Of a stretch of 64,000 nt of DNA, positions 10,469 to 23,000 are shown in pieces (within the stretch, counting starts at the first letter, position 1; each line of letters begins with the position of its first letter). Under the pieces are notes generated by a model, which worked only from the letters and a program-made list of their open reading frames with translations, was not told the DNA's origin and did no database searches. The DNA comes from Anadara kagoshimensis. Its lineage: Eukaryota; Mollusca; Bivalvia; Arcoida; Arcidae. The position numbers were made by a program, and so were the translations under genes. The stretch is taken from assembly GCA_021292105.1 (NCBI GenBank), contig CM037871.1:54015866-54079865 (forward strand), written 5' to 3'.

Positions 10469-10560
10469 AACTGTCCAGACAATTTCCAATTGTGCAGTCA
10501 GATTTAGTCAGTCTAACTGTCCAGACAATTTCCAAACATGCAGTCAGATTCAGTCAGATG
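10469..10560. repeat. 46-bp tandem pair
   Basis: AACTGTCCAGACAATTTCCA starts at 10469 and 10515. A single relative with GACGTTTAATCGCCC is at about 16070, beside the second SULT exon 1 relic. Confidence 0.8.
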
Positions 10561-11990
10561 TGAACCTTTGGTTCAGTAATGAATTTTATAATAATGTTGA
10601 CAACACATTAACACGCTCGGTCATACAGGCTATTGATTTCGCTCATGATTCTACGAATCGAACTGTTTCTTACTTAAACGTCTATACCGTAAATTAAAAA
10701 AACATAGCACTGCAGTGCTGTTGTACGGCGTAGTTGGGAAAATGGAGTTGGGCCGGTCTATGAAATATATAACCGAAAATCCTCTGGGGAGGGAAGGAGT
10801 CGATTGATGCATAGTCAGACGGATGATGTTTTTGGAAAAGAAACAATTATCAAACCATGTATTGTTATGTAAAAACGAGAGAGAAAATAATAATTCCATA
10901 AATATATGAAAAATATTATCAGTAAATAACATTTAGTGAAGTTTTAGAAATTGTTTCTGATCGTTGTTTTAATTTGTCATTTTGGATAGAGCCTGAGAAA
11001 GTAGAGATTTGCAAACCCGACCGCCGCTACTGAGGGGTTCATTCTAGCGTTGTATGCAACTGAGTTATTTGTTGTCAAGTCTGGTATTTAATAAACTGCT
11101 GGTTATCCCGTTTCGTAGGACGCAAACTTCCCGGACTACTTTTTATTGCTGTCTACGAGATTAGTTCGCCGGCCTGCACAAATTATTTTACTCACCCTGC
11201 CGCGAGACATGTTAATAAATTCTGAAAATTCATTCCTGATTTCCATATGTCAGCAAATGCATTACACATCTCAAATTCATATCTCACGATAGAACGGATA
11301 TATTCCTTTAAGGTTCAATTACAAGGCGCACTATTTCTCCAACGTACTGTTCCATAGTAAAGAAGCCTGATCTTAGCGGAAAGCGATAGCAATGTACGCT
11401 TTCACAAAGTGAACGCCGTACAAAGTCAATCTTTAATCAAGTATACCACGTAGTTACTAATAAATATTGACATTAAAGGTCAAGCAGCAGGGTCAAACTT
11501 GACGAGCTTTATAATACTGTTATGTTTGTTATTTAATTCACGTTCCTATCCTGACAGACCGGCCATTGATAGGTTATCGGTCTAATAGGCTGTGATTATG
11601 TGTACACAGTATCGACCTATTTACATTCATTATATAATACATTACGAAAGCGTATTGGGTCCACTATTTTTAAAATTTCATATGCAGAATTAACAGTATA
11701 ATCTTTATAATCGAACACTAGATAATAAGTGGAATGGTTTGGAAAAAAACGATTTTTACAACTTTAACAAATGTTATGTTGCTGCAAATCAAGTTACACG
11801 ATATACCCACCATAGGCATGCTTAGAGGGAGGCCGGCTGCTCGAGTTGTAAATAACTAAAGTTGTCTCATATTACACCTATTGGTTCCATCTAACTAGAT
11901 GCAATTTTGGGGAAGGAGCTTTTTTATTGTTGGGTTGTTTCGCTGTCAGTAAAAAGTTACTGAGTGATTTACTATGTTAATGAAAAACAA
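10561..11990. other. no gene seen
   Basis: AT-rich sequence upstream of the SULT gene with only short chance ORFs. I see no exon, RNA gene or clear repeat. Confidence 0.6.
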
Positions 11991-11997
11991 CCATACT

Positions 11998-12145
11998 AAT
12001 CAATGTCCGACTTTGAAACTGACAATTAGTTGAACACGTGAACTACCACCAAGGAAGTGAGACAGGGTAAGCTCGCTACACCTGTCACATGTGCAATCAA
12101 ACTGAGTGAAAGGAACAGGGAACTATGGGACGTCAAATAGTCAGT
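11998..12145 (+). repeat. dispersed repeat (copy 2)
   Basis: AACACGTGAACTACCACCAA, GGAAGTGAGACAGGGTAAGC, then TGTGCAATCAAACTGAGTGA and GGGACGTCAAATA follow the 41070 copy in the same order. Confidence 0.7.
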
Positions 12146-12812
12146 AGAAGAGTGATAAATAACCATTTCATTATTTGTTTTTTTGCTTCTGTGAACATAA
12201 CCTTCATTCATTTCCATTAAAAAACCTCATATCTTTAATAAAAATCTTTGCCCACATCCACTAGAATTGATTCGTAAACTTTATTTTAAATTTTGTTTAG
12301 CCGTCGCCACAACAAAAACCGTTTTGCCGGGAGGATATAATAATGGTCATTAAAATGCATTATTTAGAGGTTTTTTTGAAAAAAAAATAAAAAATAGAAA
12401 ATGATCGAAGGTTTAAGTAACATATCTAGCGACACTAAAATTCAAATATAGAATTCTGCTTATTCCTATTTTATCCCCCTTAACGTATAAGAAACAGATC
12501 TTCTTACTAAATTAAATCTTACTGTTTGTGTCCTGTTTTAACTCTTCTTCTTGGCGGCGGGTTAATGATCCTTTATCAAGTATGTTCTATAAATATATAC
12601 GAGGTCAGTTTAGGTCAACAAAGATGTATCTAGGCCAGTCATTGTAAACGTTGGTGTATAGGCAAACAACTTTGACCTGTCCGCTTGACCTTAAATTCGC
12701 TTGAAGAATATTCATACAGGATGCTCCACTTAATAAATGGATGTTATGACGTGTCTACTTTCTGAAGTGAGTATCATGTCATGATGTAGTTAACGAAATG
12801 AACACCTGCTGG

Positions 12813-13021
12813 GGCGCGTTTCACGAAACATACTTAGGAAAAAGTTCTTTCCTAAGTATGACTTAGGAACTTTTTTTCTTTAGTCCGTTTCACGAAACCG
12901 TCCTAAATTAAGGAATGTTCGTAACTATTTTCAAAACTTAGAATAGGTAAATAGTTGACTTAGGAAAGAAATTAACATGGCGGCTGCCTATGTCTGTATG
13001 TTGCGTCGACGACAGGTTCGT
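12813..13021 (+). mobile_element. repeat with TIR-like start and a Harbinger-like first-exon motif
   Basis: Starts GGGGCGCGTTTCACGAAAC. A 12-bp perfect stem (ATACTTAGGAAA and TTTCCTAAGTAT) follows at about 12829-12858. ATGGCGGCTGCCTATGTCTG at 12977 reads MAAAYVCMLRRRQVR before a stop or GTTCGT. Short Arg-rich starts like this occur in HARBI1-like transposases, but no more of one is seen. Assignment is tentative. Confidence 0.35.
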
Positions 13022-13617
13022 TAGAAGCGTAATTTATGAGACATAAACAACTAAACTGGTAATTTTATTTCTTTGATAATATACCCGGGTCTATATTATA
13101 CAAATGTTAGTAGTCAGTGAATACTCAAACGCAATATATTTATATATACCGTATGACACGCTGTGTTTTAATCACACGTTAAATAAACGCGCATTTAAAC
13201 AGGGAATTTTATTCTCGAAATTATGCTCGCTTCGCTATTTGGATTCATGATATGACCACGCCCGAGCTCGGGTTTTATATGTCTCTGCTTGCATATAAAG
13301 ACCATATGTGGCAGCCTGTAAATAATTATAAATATATTTAATTAAGGTTTAATTTAGGTAATTATGTTAATTTTAATATATCATCTCTCTTTTAGGTCAT
13401 AAATTTTATTTTTATTATTCACTTGTAGGTTAAAGTTCATGGTTTTGTTCTTGTATTGTGTTATGTGTTGTGCCTTTACTTTTGTACTGTACTGTATATG
13501 TAGTCTTGTGTAATGTTTTGTAACGTGGAGTTATCTTTCTTTTTAACCTCTGACCTGACTATTATACTCTATCCGCCTGTTTTTATTTACTTCACTCACA
13601 CTCATGTGCAAGTTGGT
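13022..13617. other. no gene seen
   Basis: AT-rich sequence. The only structure noticed is the perfect palindrome CCCGAGCTCGGG near 13261. Confidence 0.5.
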
Positions 13618-13651
13618 TCCCTGTGGTATTCAATAAATCCCCCTATTGGCA
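13618..13651 (-). pseudogene. relic of a second SULT exon 3
   Basis: On the minus strand it reads MPIGGFIEYHRE, matching exon 3 residues PTGGFIEYHRD, with about four mismatches in 33 bases. Similarity stops abruptly on the 3' side. Short, but it lies in order and orientation with the exon 1 relic at 15425-15575. Confidence 0.5.
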
Positions 13652-14243
13652 TTGAGAGAGAGAGAGCGCGCAAAATAATGTTACTTTTATTTACCATTCA
13701 GGCGCAAAACACGAAGGGGAGAAAATAAGTAACCACCGTTTCCCATTTCCGATTGTCCGACACGGTAATGGATTCCATGCCTTATTTCAATATACATGTA
13801 TATTTTATGACTGTGTAATATTTTCTCTTTGAATTTAATTATAAGATACATTCAAAAAGTGGTATATGTTGACAATAACCACTTTTTGAATGTATTTTAT
13901 GATTAAATTAAAAAGTAGTATATGACAACTGTATACAAAATTGCACTACATTCATAAGATGTTGAATGTTTTTCTTCTAAAGTTCAGTACCGTGCTGTAA
14001 TTCAATACTTGTATTAAACAGGCAAGGAAATTACATGGCAAGTTATCCTATGTTTATAGGTCTTTTGCACCATATTATGGTCAGGTTAAATTCTGGCTAG
14101 ATAAAGCTAGAGATGGTCGACGTCCATTGGATGCCACCGACGAAGAAATGTGTAAAAACTGGGTTCGAGATCTGGTAGGCGAATTCAGGTGGAAGAAATA
14201 GCACAGAGATTAGATATTTCACATGGTAGCTTACATGATCGTT

Positions 14244-14790
14244 AAGGTATTTGCAAGCTAATAGTCCCTTGGGTGGCAACCAGGGTATCGGTTGTTGAAG
14301 TGTTGTAGGTCAAATTAGGTGACTGTCGAGGAGACAAAGGTCCATTATTTTAGCCAGAGAATAAAGCTTAAAGTTGTCAGTGGGTAGGGCCTGGATCCTC
14401 GAGGCCAAAGAAGTTCAAGACGCAACCATCTGCTGGCAAGGTGATAACCGTAGTATTTTGGGTATCAAAAGATGTTACTAGTATATTTTGGATTTTTACC
14501 CAAAAGAAGTACAATTACTGGATAATACTAAGCTTTGTTGATCTAATATATGATACTCGGTCAAGTATATAAGTTGTGATAACACAAAGAAGCAAAACAT
14601 GATAGCGAAGAAACGGTGGCGAAAGAGCAAATTTAGCCCTTACAGAACATCATATATAAGTTCACTCGAAACTTAATGCTGCAACATCGCTGTACCAATT
14701 TCATAAAAAGGAACTTCGACAAATCCGTCAATATTAAGGAAAGCAGATTTTGTCTAGATATTGGAACATTTTTGATATTGCCTAGACTCG
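14244..14790 (+). repeat. intact copy of a duplicated ~550-bp block
   Basis: The first part (GGTGGCAACCAGGGTATCGG onward) recurs at 15100-15390. The second (AAGTATATAAGTTGTGATAA through GTCTAGATATTGGAACA) recurs at 16305-16530. Here the two parts are contiguous. Function unknown. Confidence 0.9.
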
Positions 14791-15027
14791 TTGGCACATA
14801 TTAAAAACGGTTTTCTACAGTCAGGTTGTAGAATGAGTTTTTATATACTAAGGGCGCATTTTTTTTCACTAAAACCGGTTTCAGAATTATACTCGGTTAT
14901 ATGACGTCATCTAAAATTCGGATTACTTAGCAAAATTTCGCAATTCTTGAACAATTGCGAATTCAGGATCGAAAATTAAGCAAAACTCGAGAAAATTTTA
15001 TTAGATAATCAATGACGGTCGGGCCAC

Positions 15028-15081
15028 AAATGTGGCCGTTTGGCAATTCTGGGTACATATTTTGGGCCACATTTGTGGCCC
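15028..15081. repeat. paired GGCCACAAATGTGGCC hairpins
   Basis: GGGCCACAAATGTGGCC and GGGCCACATTTGTGGCC are both self-complementary except for the centre and lie 45 bases apart. Confidence 0.7.
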
Positions 15082-15099
15082 CTTGGCAGACAACAGGTT

Positions 15100-15390
15100 A
15101 AGATATTCGCAAGCTAATAGTCCCTTGGGTGGCAACCAGGGTATCGGTTGTTGAAGTGTTGTAAGTCAAATTAGGTGACTGTCGAGGAGACAAAGGTCCA
15201 TTATTTTCAGCCAGAGAATAAAGCTAAAAGTTGTTAGTGGGTAGGGCCTGGAGTCTCGAGGCCAAAAAAGTTCAAGACGCAACCATCTGCAGGCAAGGTG
15301 ATACCCGTAGTATTTTTGGGTATCAAAAGGTGTTATATTTTGGATTTTTACCCAAAAGAATTATTGGAGAATACTAAGCTTTGTTAATCT
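15100..15390 (+). repeat. first half of the split duplicate of 14244-14790
   Basis: Follows 14250-14540 with few differences, then breaks off after AAGCTTTGTTAATCTA. Confidence 0.9.
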
Positions 15391-15424
15391 AGTTGAGAAC
15401 TATCATCCGTGAAAACCGCCAAGG

Positions 15425-15575
15425 TAAACTCTGGTCAAAAGTATAACATCATCAAGTTGAATTTTCATCTTCTTCATTGTATCCATATAGTCCTTGACAT
15501 TGCCAGGGACAATTGGCGGGAACGTATGGCCATTATAGTTTTGAGTTTTGCAGTCTTCTTCTGTGATCGTTCAAT
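15425..15575 (-). pseudogene. relic of a second SULT exon 1
   Basis: On the minus strand it reads ITEEDCKTQN, NGHTFPPIVPGNVKDYMD, and LDDVILLT, closely matching SULT exon 1 at 10020-10194. It lacks the PAPS-loop residues: the sequence after ILLT is RVYLG instead of TYPRCG. With 13618-13651 it suggests a decayed tandem SULT gene. Confidence 0.85.
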
Positions 15576-16304
15576 GTTTAATATTGTTCCCATATTTGTG
15601 CCTAGTTGTATAAAGTATTTCTGTAAAAAGGAAACAGTTGGCGCCGTCGGGATCTTACATACCGAAAATGGCAATGTTTACAACGGAAGTGAATCCTTGG
15701 TGACGGACGCGTTTTACGTCATATGCGCAACACGATCCGCCATTTGCCTGATTTTTCAACATGTTAATTCCCCATAGCGCCAACGTTTTACTCTGCAGAA
15801 ATATTCTACGCTAATCACGGATTCGCATACAGATTTCCTGTTACGACTAGGCACAAGTAAATGAAAAATAACAATCTTTATTTAAGTTTATTCGATTTTC
15901 AATGGAAATAAAGCGCAATTCATGTCACAAACACAAAGGCTTGAACAGTAGTAGGAATGAGTTAATTTACTGGTTAATATCACAGTAATACTCTTTTCCC
16001 TCTGTATATAGTTTAAGATTAAAATATTTTTGAACTAACTAATACTAGTAGAAAGGTAATTTCTTTCGACGTTTAATCGCCCAAAAAATTCCCGATGTGC
16101 AGTTATTAATATAGAATCTGAGAGTTGATTGTGTTTTACTGTTGAGAATTATATTAATTTGTATTGAGATAATCAGTCTAAAATGGTGGGGGAACCGGAA
16201 TGTCAAGAGAAAACCACCAACCTTCGAAATAACTTTCTGTGACTAAGATTTTCTCTAGTGTGTTTCAAACTTAAGTAGTAAGATACACAATGATGTATAA
16301 ACTG

Positions 16305-16530
16305 GGGCTTTGTGACACTCGGCCAGGTATATAAGTTGTGATAATACAAAAAAGCAAAACACGAAAGCGAAGAAACGCTGGCGAAAGAGCAAATTTAGCC
16401 CCTACAGAACATCATATATAAGTTCACTCGAAACGTAATGCTGCAACATCGCTGCACCAATTGCATAAAAAGGAACTTCGTCAAATCCGTCAATATTAAG
16501 GAAAGCAGATTTTGTCTAGATATTGGAACA
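16305..16530 (+). repeat. second half of the split duplicate of 14244-14790
   Basis: Follows about 14560-14780 with few differences. The 15391-16304 block containing the SULT relic separates it from its first half. Confidence 0.9.
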
Positions 16531-16986
16531 CCAAACTTAATGAAACTTATAGAAACCCTTGTTTAACAACGGTTCAAACGTTTGAGGGTCCATTCTGAAC
16601 CTCATCATTATAGTTATGAACAGTATCATTACACGGGAAATACTGCGTCTCCTTAATGCACAAACAGCCAAAAGGGGTGTCTGTCTGTTGCCGGTAGCAA
16701 GTATGAAAACGTGTGTATCTGTGTTATCCTCGTGGTCATCCTCCATCAAATTATTGTTTTAAGAACTTGTTTCTTATGCGCCATTTTGTTTTAAAAAAAA
16801 AAAAAAAAAAAACCGGATCATTTTTCTAGAAACTAGTTAGAAACCGAAAAATTCAAACTGAAACCGGTTTTAGTGAAAAAATGCTTCCTAAGTATATTAC
16901 ACGATCGCGAATTCTATAGAAAGTGTGACAAAACTGATAAGATAATAATTTCATGACGACAATACCTTGAACGTTATTCTGTGATC

Positions 16987-17068
16987 ATGGCTAACATGTC
17001 TCAATTCATTGTCACACTGACCGTATGCTTATTGGGGATAGCAACTCCCACACCTTCAAAACGTTATT
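16987..17068 (+). CDS. propeller gene exon 1 (signal peptide)
   Basis: 27 codons plus one base, donor T|GTAAGT. Hydrophobic core FIVTLTVCLLGIA. The last base joins exon 2 to make Ser (KRY-S-PHFDSG), in phase. Confidence 0.75.
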
Positions 17069-20000
17069 GTAAGTTATTTTTAACTTTTTCACGCCTGAAA
17101 ATCGTGGTTTAACTGTTAAACTGTTTTCAAGCGTGATTATTACTTTGTCATTTTCCTGTGTAAACTGGTTCTGTACCAACTTGAGAACTCATTACCGAAG
17201 CTCCGACTTCACAATCATTTCTCATCTAAGATTTTCCTTAACTTACAGGTATATGCATGTAAGTGTGGCGATATGATGCCTAATTTTGTTAATGTTTATA
17301 ATATTCAGGAATTTAAGGTATCATTTTTCATTTTTACGATGACTTGTAGATTAAAATATTTGCATTTAGTTTTGACAAAAATACTGAAGTATTCATCATT
17401 AGTTCCAAAAAAAGAGGTTAGTTAAATTTAAGTTAAGGAAAATCTTAGCAAAGGAGCAATATGAAACTAGGACCAGCTACCACAACCAAATATCTATAAT
17501 CAATTCGGATAATTTTAAATGGGCCATTTGACGACCGAAATTTTAGTTGCAAACCGAACAATAGTAGGCGTTCAGCGAAAATTGCATACTTACAAACGAC
17601 AACAATGAAACATATGGTGGCACAGAAGTGACATGGAATATATTTCTCATATTACGTGCGCACGTATTACCTATATAGTACACGTGTACTTTTAACATAC
17701 AGACTGTGTTTGTTTCAAAGTTTTTCATTGACCGGGTTATTGTGTTATGTGTGCATGTAGTTAATACGTATGGTCGTGAAAAGATCATGCGTGTGACAAA
17801 ATAAATACATGCACTACGTGAGCACGTGATGTACAAATATACCAGTATTTTATGTCACTTCTGTGTCGCCGTACAAAAAAATCAGTTGCAAAATTACCAA
17901 TACGACTGATACTGGTTATAAAATTGGCCATTTTAAGCCATTAAAGCAAAGGGAATAATACATCTCACATGGGAATGGAACTACAACCAGCCTAGTTCAG
18001 TAAATTACACGTCATTTCCGTGAACCACTTGCGCTATGTTTTCCCCTTCAAGCGTCAAGCAAAGAAAAACATTACACAAACATCGTGTGTACACAGCAGA
18101 TGGAAAACTGAACGGCTTTAACAATCGGAAAAACTGTAGAACTTTCTAAAGCTGACACATTTCTCTTAAGCTCATGTTAGTGCCTAAGTTCGTGTTCCAT
18201 GCCTTTAGTTCATGTTTAGTCTCTTTAGTTAATGATAAGTACGTCTAATTCATGTTCAGTGCCTTTAATTCATGTTAAGTGCCTTTAGTTTATGTTAAGT
18301 GTCTTTAGTTCATGTTAAGTTCCTTTAGTTCATGTTTAGTGGCTTTAGTTCATGTTTAGTGCCTTAAGTTTATGTTAAGTGCCTTTAGTTTAACTGTAGT
18401 CTCTGTTCATGTTAAGTGCCTTCAGTTCATGGTAAGTTCCTTTAGTTCATGTTTAGTGCCTTTAGTTTATGTTAAGTGCCTTTAATTCATGTTAAGTGTC
18501 TTTAGTTCATATTAAGTGCCTTTAGTTTATCTGTAGTCTCTGTTCATGTTTAGTTCCTTCAGTTCATGTTAAGTTCCTGTAGTTCATGTTAAGTGTCTTT
18601 ATTTCATGTTAAGTGTCTTTATTTATGTTTAGTTCCTTAAGTTTATGTTAAGTGCCTTTGGTTTATCTGTATTGTTTTCATGTTAAGTGCCTTTAGTTCA
18701 TGTTTAGTGCCTTTAGTTAATGTTTAGTGCCTTTAGTTTATGTTAAGTACCTTTTGTTCATGTTCAGTGACTTCAGTTCATGTTAAGTGCCTTTAGTTTA
18801 ACTGTTAAGTGCCTTCAATTCATGGTAAGTTCCTTAAGTTCATGTAACTTTCCTTTTGTTCATGTTTAGTGCCTTTAGTTTATGTTAACTGCTTTTAGTT
18901 CATGTTCAGTGACTTAAGTTCATGTTAAGTGACTTTAGTTCATGTTTAGTTCCCTCAGTTCATGTACCGTGCGTTTAGTTCATGTTAAGTTCCTTTAGTT
19001 CATGTTAAGTTCCTTAAGTTTAGGTTAAGTGTCTTAAGTTCATGTTTAGTGACTTTAGTTCATGTTTAATTCCTTTAGTTCAAGTGTAGTGCCTTAAGTT
19101 CATGTTAAGTGACTTTAGTTTATCTGTAGTGTATGTTCATGTTAAGTACGTTAAGTTCATGTTTAGTTCCTTTAGTTTATTTTTAGTTCCTTTAGTTCAT
19201 GTAAAGTGCCTTCAGTTCATGTTTAGTGACTTAAGTTCCTGTTTAGTGCCTATAGTTCATGTTTAGTTCCTTTAGTTCATGTTAAGTTCCTTTAGTTCAT
19301 TTTAAGTGTTTTTAGTTCATGTTAAGTCCCTTTAGTTCATGTTTAGTGCCTATAGTTTATGTTAAGTGTCTTTTGTTCATGTTCATTGACTTAAGTTCAT
19401 GTTAAGTGAATTTAGTTCATGTTTAGTTCCTTTAGTTCATGTTAAGTGTCTTTAGTTCTTGCTAAGTGTCTTTAGTTTATGTTCATTGACTTTAGTTCAT
19501 GTTAAGTTCCTTTAGTTCATGTTAAGTCCCTTTAGTTCATGTTTAGTGCCTATAGTTTATGTTAAGTGTCTTTAGTTCATGTTTAGTGACTTAAGTTCCT
19601 GTTTAGTGCCTATAGTTCATGTTAAGTGCCTTTAGTTCATGTTAAGTTCCTTTAGTTCATGTTAAGTGTCTTTAGTTCATGTAAAGTGCCTTCAGTTCAT
19701 GTTTAGTGACTTAAGTTCCTGTTTAGTGCCTATAGTTCATGTTTAGTTCCTTTAATTCATGTTAAGTTCCTTTAGTTCATTTTAAGTGTCTTTAGTTCAT
19801 GTTAAGTCCCTTTAGTTCATGTTTAGTGCCTATAGTTTATGTTAAGTGTCTTAAGTGTCTTTAGTTCATGTTCATTGACTTAAGTTAATGTTAAGTGAAT
19901 TTAGTTCATATTTAGTTCCTTTAGTTCATGTTAAGTGTCTTTAGTTCTTGTTTAGTGTCTTTAGTTCATGTTCATTGACTTTAGTTCATGTTAAGTGCCT

Positions 20001-23000
20001 ACAGTTCATGTTTAGTGTCTTTAGTTCATGTTAAGTTCCTTTAGTTCATTTTAAGTGTCTTTATGTCATATTAAGTCCCTTTAGTTCATGTTTAGTGCCT
20101 ATAGTTTATGTTAAGTGTCTTTAGTTCATATTCATTGACTTAAGTTCATGTTAAGTGAATTTAGTTCATGTTTAGTTCCTTCAGTTCATGTTAAGTGTCT
20201 TTAGTTTTTGTTAAGTGTCTTTAGCTTATGTTCATTGACTTTAGTTCATGTTCATTGACTTTAGTTCATGTTAAGTGTCTTTAGTTCTTGTTTAGTGCCT
20301 ATAGTTCATTTTAAGTGTCTTTAGTTCTTGTTAAGTGTCTTTAGCTTATGTTCATTGACTTTAGTTCATGTTTAGTGACTTTAGTTCATGTTTAATTCCT
20401 TTAGTTCATGTGTAGTGCCTTAAGTTTATGTTAAGTGACTTTAGTTTATCTGTAGTGTATGTTCATGTTAAGTACGTTAAGTTCATGTTTAGTTCCTTTA
20501 GTTTATGTAAAGTGCCTTCAGTTCATGTCTAGTGACTTAATGTCCTGTTTAGTGCCTATAGTTCATGTTTAGTGTCTTTAGTTCATGTTAAGTTCCTTTA
20601 GTTCATTTTAAGTGTCTTTAGTTCATGTTAAGTCCCTTTAGTTCATGTTTAGTGCCTATAGTTTATGTTAAGTGTCTTTAGTTCATGTTCATTGACTTAA
20701 GTTCATGTTAAGTGAATTTAGTTTAATTGTAGTCTCTGTTCATGTTAAGTGCCTTCAGTTCATGGTAAGTTCCTTAAGTTCATTTAAAGTTCCTTTAGTT
20801 CATGTTTAGTGCCTTTAATTCATGTTAAGTGCCTTTAGTTCATATTAAGTGCCTTTAGTTTATCTGTAGTCTCTGTTCATGTGAAGTTCTTTTAGTTCAT
20901 GTTTAGTTCCTTCAGTTCATGTTAAGTTCCTGTAGTTCATGTTAAGTGTCTTTATTTCATGTTAAGTGTCTTTAGTTTATGTTTAGTTCCTTAAGTTTAT
21001 GTTAAGTGTCTTTGGTTTATCTGTATTGTTTTCATGTTAAGTGCCTTTAGTTCATGTTTAGTGCCTGTAGTTAATGTTTAGTGCTTTTAGTTTATGTTAA
21101 GTACCTTTTGTTCCTGTTCAGTGACTTCAGTTCATGTTTAGTGCTTTAAGTTCATGTTAAGTGAATTTAGTTTAACTGTAATCTCTGTTCATGTTAAGTG
21201 CCTTCCATTCATGATAAGTTCCTTAAGTTCATGTAACTTTCCTTTAGTTCATGTTTAGTGCCTTTAGTTTATGTTAACTGCTTTTAGTTCATGTTCAGTG
21301 ACTTAAGTTCATGTTAAGTGACTTTAGTTCATGTTTAGTTCCCTCAGTTCATGTAACGTGCGTTTAGTTCATGTTAAGTTCCTTTAGTTCATGTTAAGTT
21401 CCTCAAGTTCATGTTAAGTGTCTTAAGTTCATGGTTAGTGACTTTAGTTCATGTTTAATTCCTTTAGTTCATGTGTAGTGCCTTAAGTTCATGTTAAGTG
21501 ACTTTAGTTTATCTGTAGTGTATGTTCATGTTAAGTACGTTAAGTTCATGTTTAGTTCCTTTAGTTTATTTTTAGTTCCTTTAGTTTATGTAAAGTGCCT
21601 TCAGTTCATGTTTAGTGACTTAAGTTCCTGTTTAGTGCCTATAGTTCATGTTTAGTTTCTTTAGTTCATGTTAAGTTCCTTTAGTTCATTTTAAGTGTCT
21701 TTAGTTCATGTTAAGTCCCTTTAGTTCATGTTTAGTGCCTATAGTTTATGTTAAGTGTCTTTAGTTCATGTTCATTGACTTAAGTTCATGTTAAGTGAAT
21801 TTAGTTCATGTTTAGTTCCTTTAGTTCATGTTAAGTGTCTTTAGTTCTTGTTAAGTGTCTTTAGGTCATGTTAAGTCCCTTTAGTTCATGTTTAGTGCCT
21901 ATATTTATGTTAAGTGTCTTTAGTTCATGTTCATTGACTTAAGTTCATGTTAGGTGAATTTAGTTCATGTTTAGTTCCTTTAGTTCATGTTAAGTGTCTT
22001 TAGTTCTTGCTAAGTGTCTTTAGTTTATGTTCATTGACTTTACTTCATGTTAAGTTCCTTTAGTTCATGTTAAGTGTTTTTAGTTCATGTTTAGTGTCTT
22101 TAGTTCATGTTAAGTTCCTTTAGTTCATTTTAAGTGTCTTTAGGTCATATTAAGTCCCTTTAATTCATGTTTAGTGACTTTAGTTCATGTTTAATTCCTT
22201 TAGTTCATGTGTAGTGCCTTAAGTTCATGTTAAGTGACTTTAGTTTATCTGTAGTGTATGTTCATGTTAAGTACGTTAAGTTCATGTTTCCTTTAGTTTA
22301 TTTTTAGTTCCTTTAGTTTATGTAAAGTGCCTTCAGTTCATGTTTAGTGACTTAATGTCCTGTTTAGTGCCTATAGTTCATGTTTAGTGTCTTTAGTTCA
22401 TGTTAAGTACCTTTAGTTCATTTTAAGTGTCTTTAGTTCATGTTAAGTCCCTTTAGTTCATGTTTAGTGCCTATAGTTTATGTTTAGTGTCTTTAGTTCA
22501 TGTTCATTGACTTAAGTTCATGTTAAGTGAATTTAGTTCATGTTAAGTGTCTTCAGTTATTGTTAAGTGTCTTTAGTTCATGTTCATTGACGTAAGTTCA
22601 TGTTAAGTGAATTTAGTTTATGTTTAGTTCCTTTAGTTCATGTTAAGTGTCTTTAGTTCTTGTTCATTGACTTAAGTTCATGTTAAGTGACTTTAGTTTA
22701 TCTGTAGTGTATGTTCATGTTCAGTGCCTTAAGTTTATGTTAAGTGCCTTAAGTTCATGTTTAGTGACTTAGGTTCAAGTTAAGTACCTTTAGTTTGGTT
22801 AGTGGGTTTTTTTTGGCTTACGTTTAGTACTTTTAGTACAGGATTAGAGGAAATAAACTTGTGTTAACTTGCAGTAATAAACTTGTCAGCTAATGCACTT
22901 GTAACGATAAGACTAGCAGTGATAAACTTGTCAGCTAGTGCACTTGTAACGATAAGACTAGCAGTGATAAACTTGTCAGCTAATGCACTTGTAACGATGA

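Larger units (their letters stand above)
14847..16897. mobile_element. ~2-kb element bounded by inverted repeats
   Basis: Left CTAAGGGCGCATTTTTTTTC with ACTAAAACCGGTTTCAG, and right GAAACCGGTTTTAGTGAAAA with TGCTTCCTAAG, are inverted copies, each flanked by TATA. It encloses the split duplicate and the SULT exon 1 relic. A minus-strand ORF at 16537-16749 contains MRFRMDPQTFEPLL, loosely like HARBI1-type transposases. Class undecided. Confidence 0.5.

Noticed and set aside
18165..22800. CRISPR-like regular repeats
   Set aside because: Units are contiguous 20-mers without spacers, in a eukaryotic intron; it is a minisatellite.
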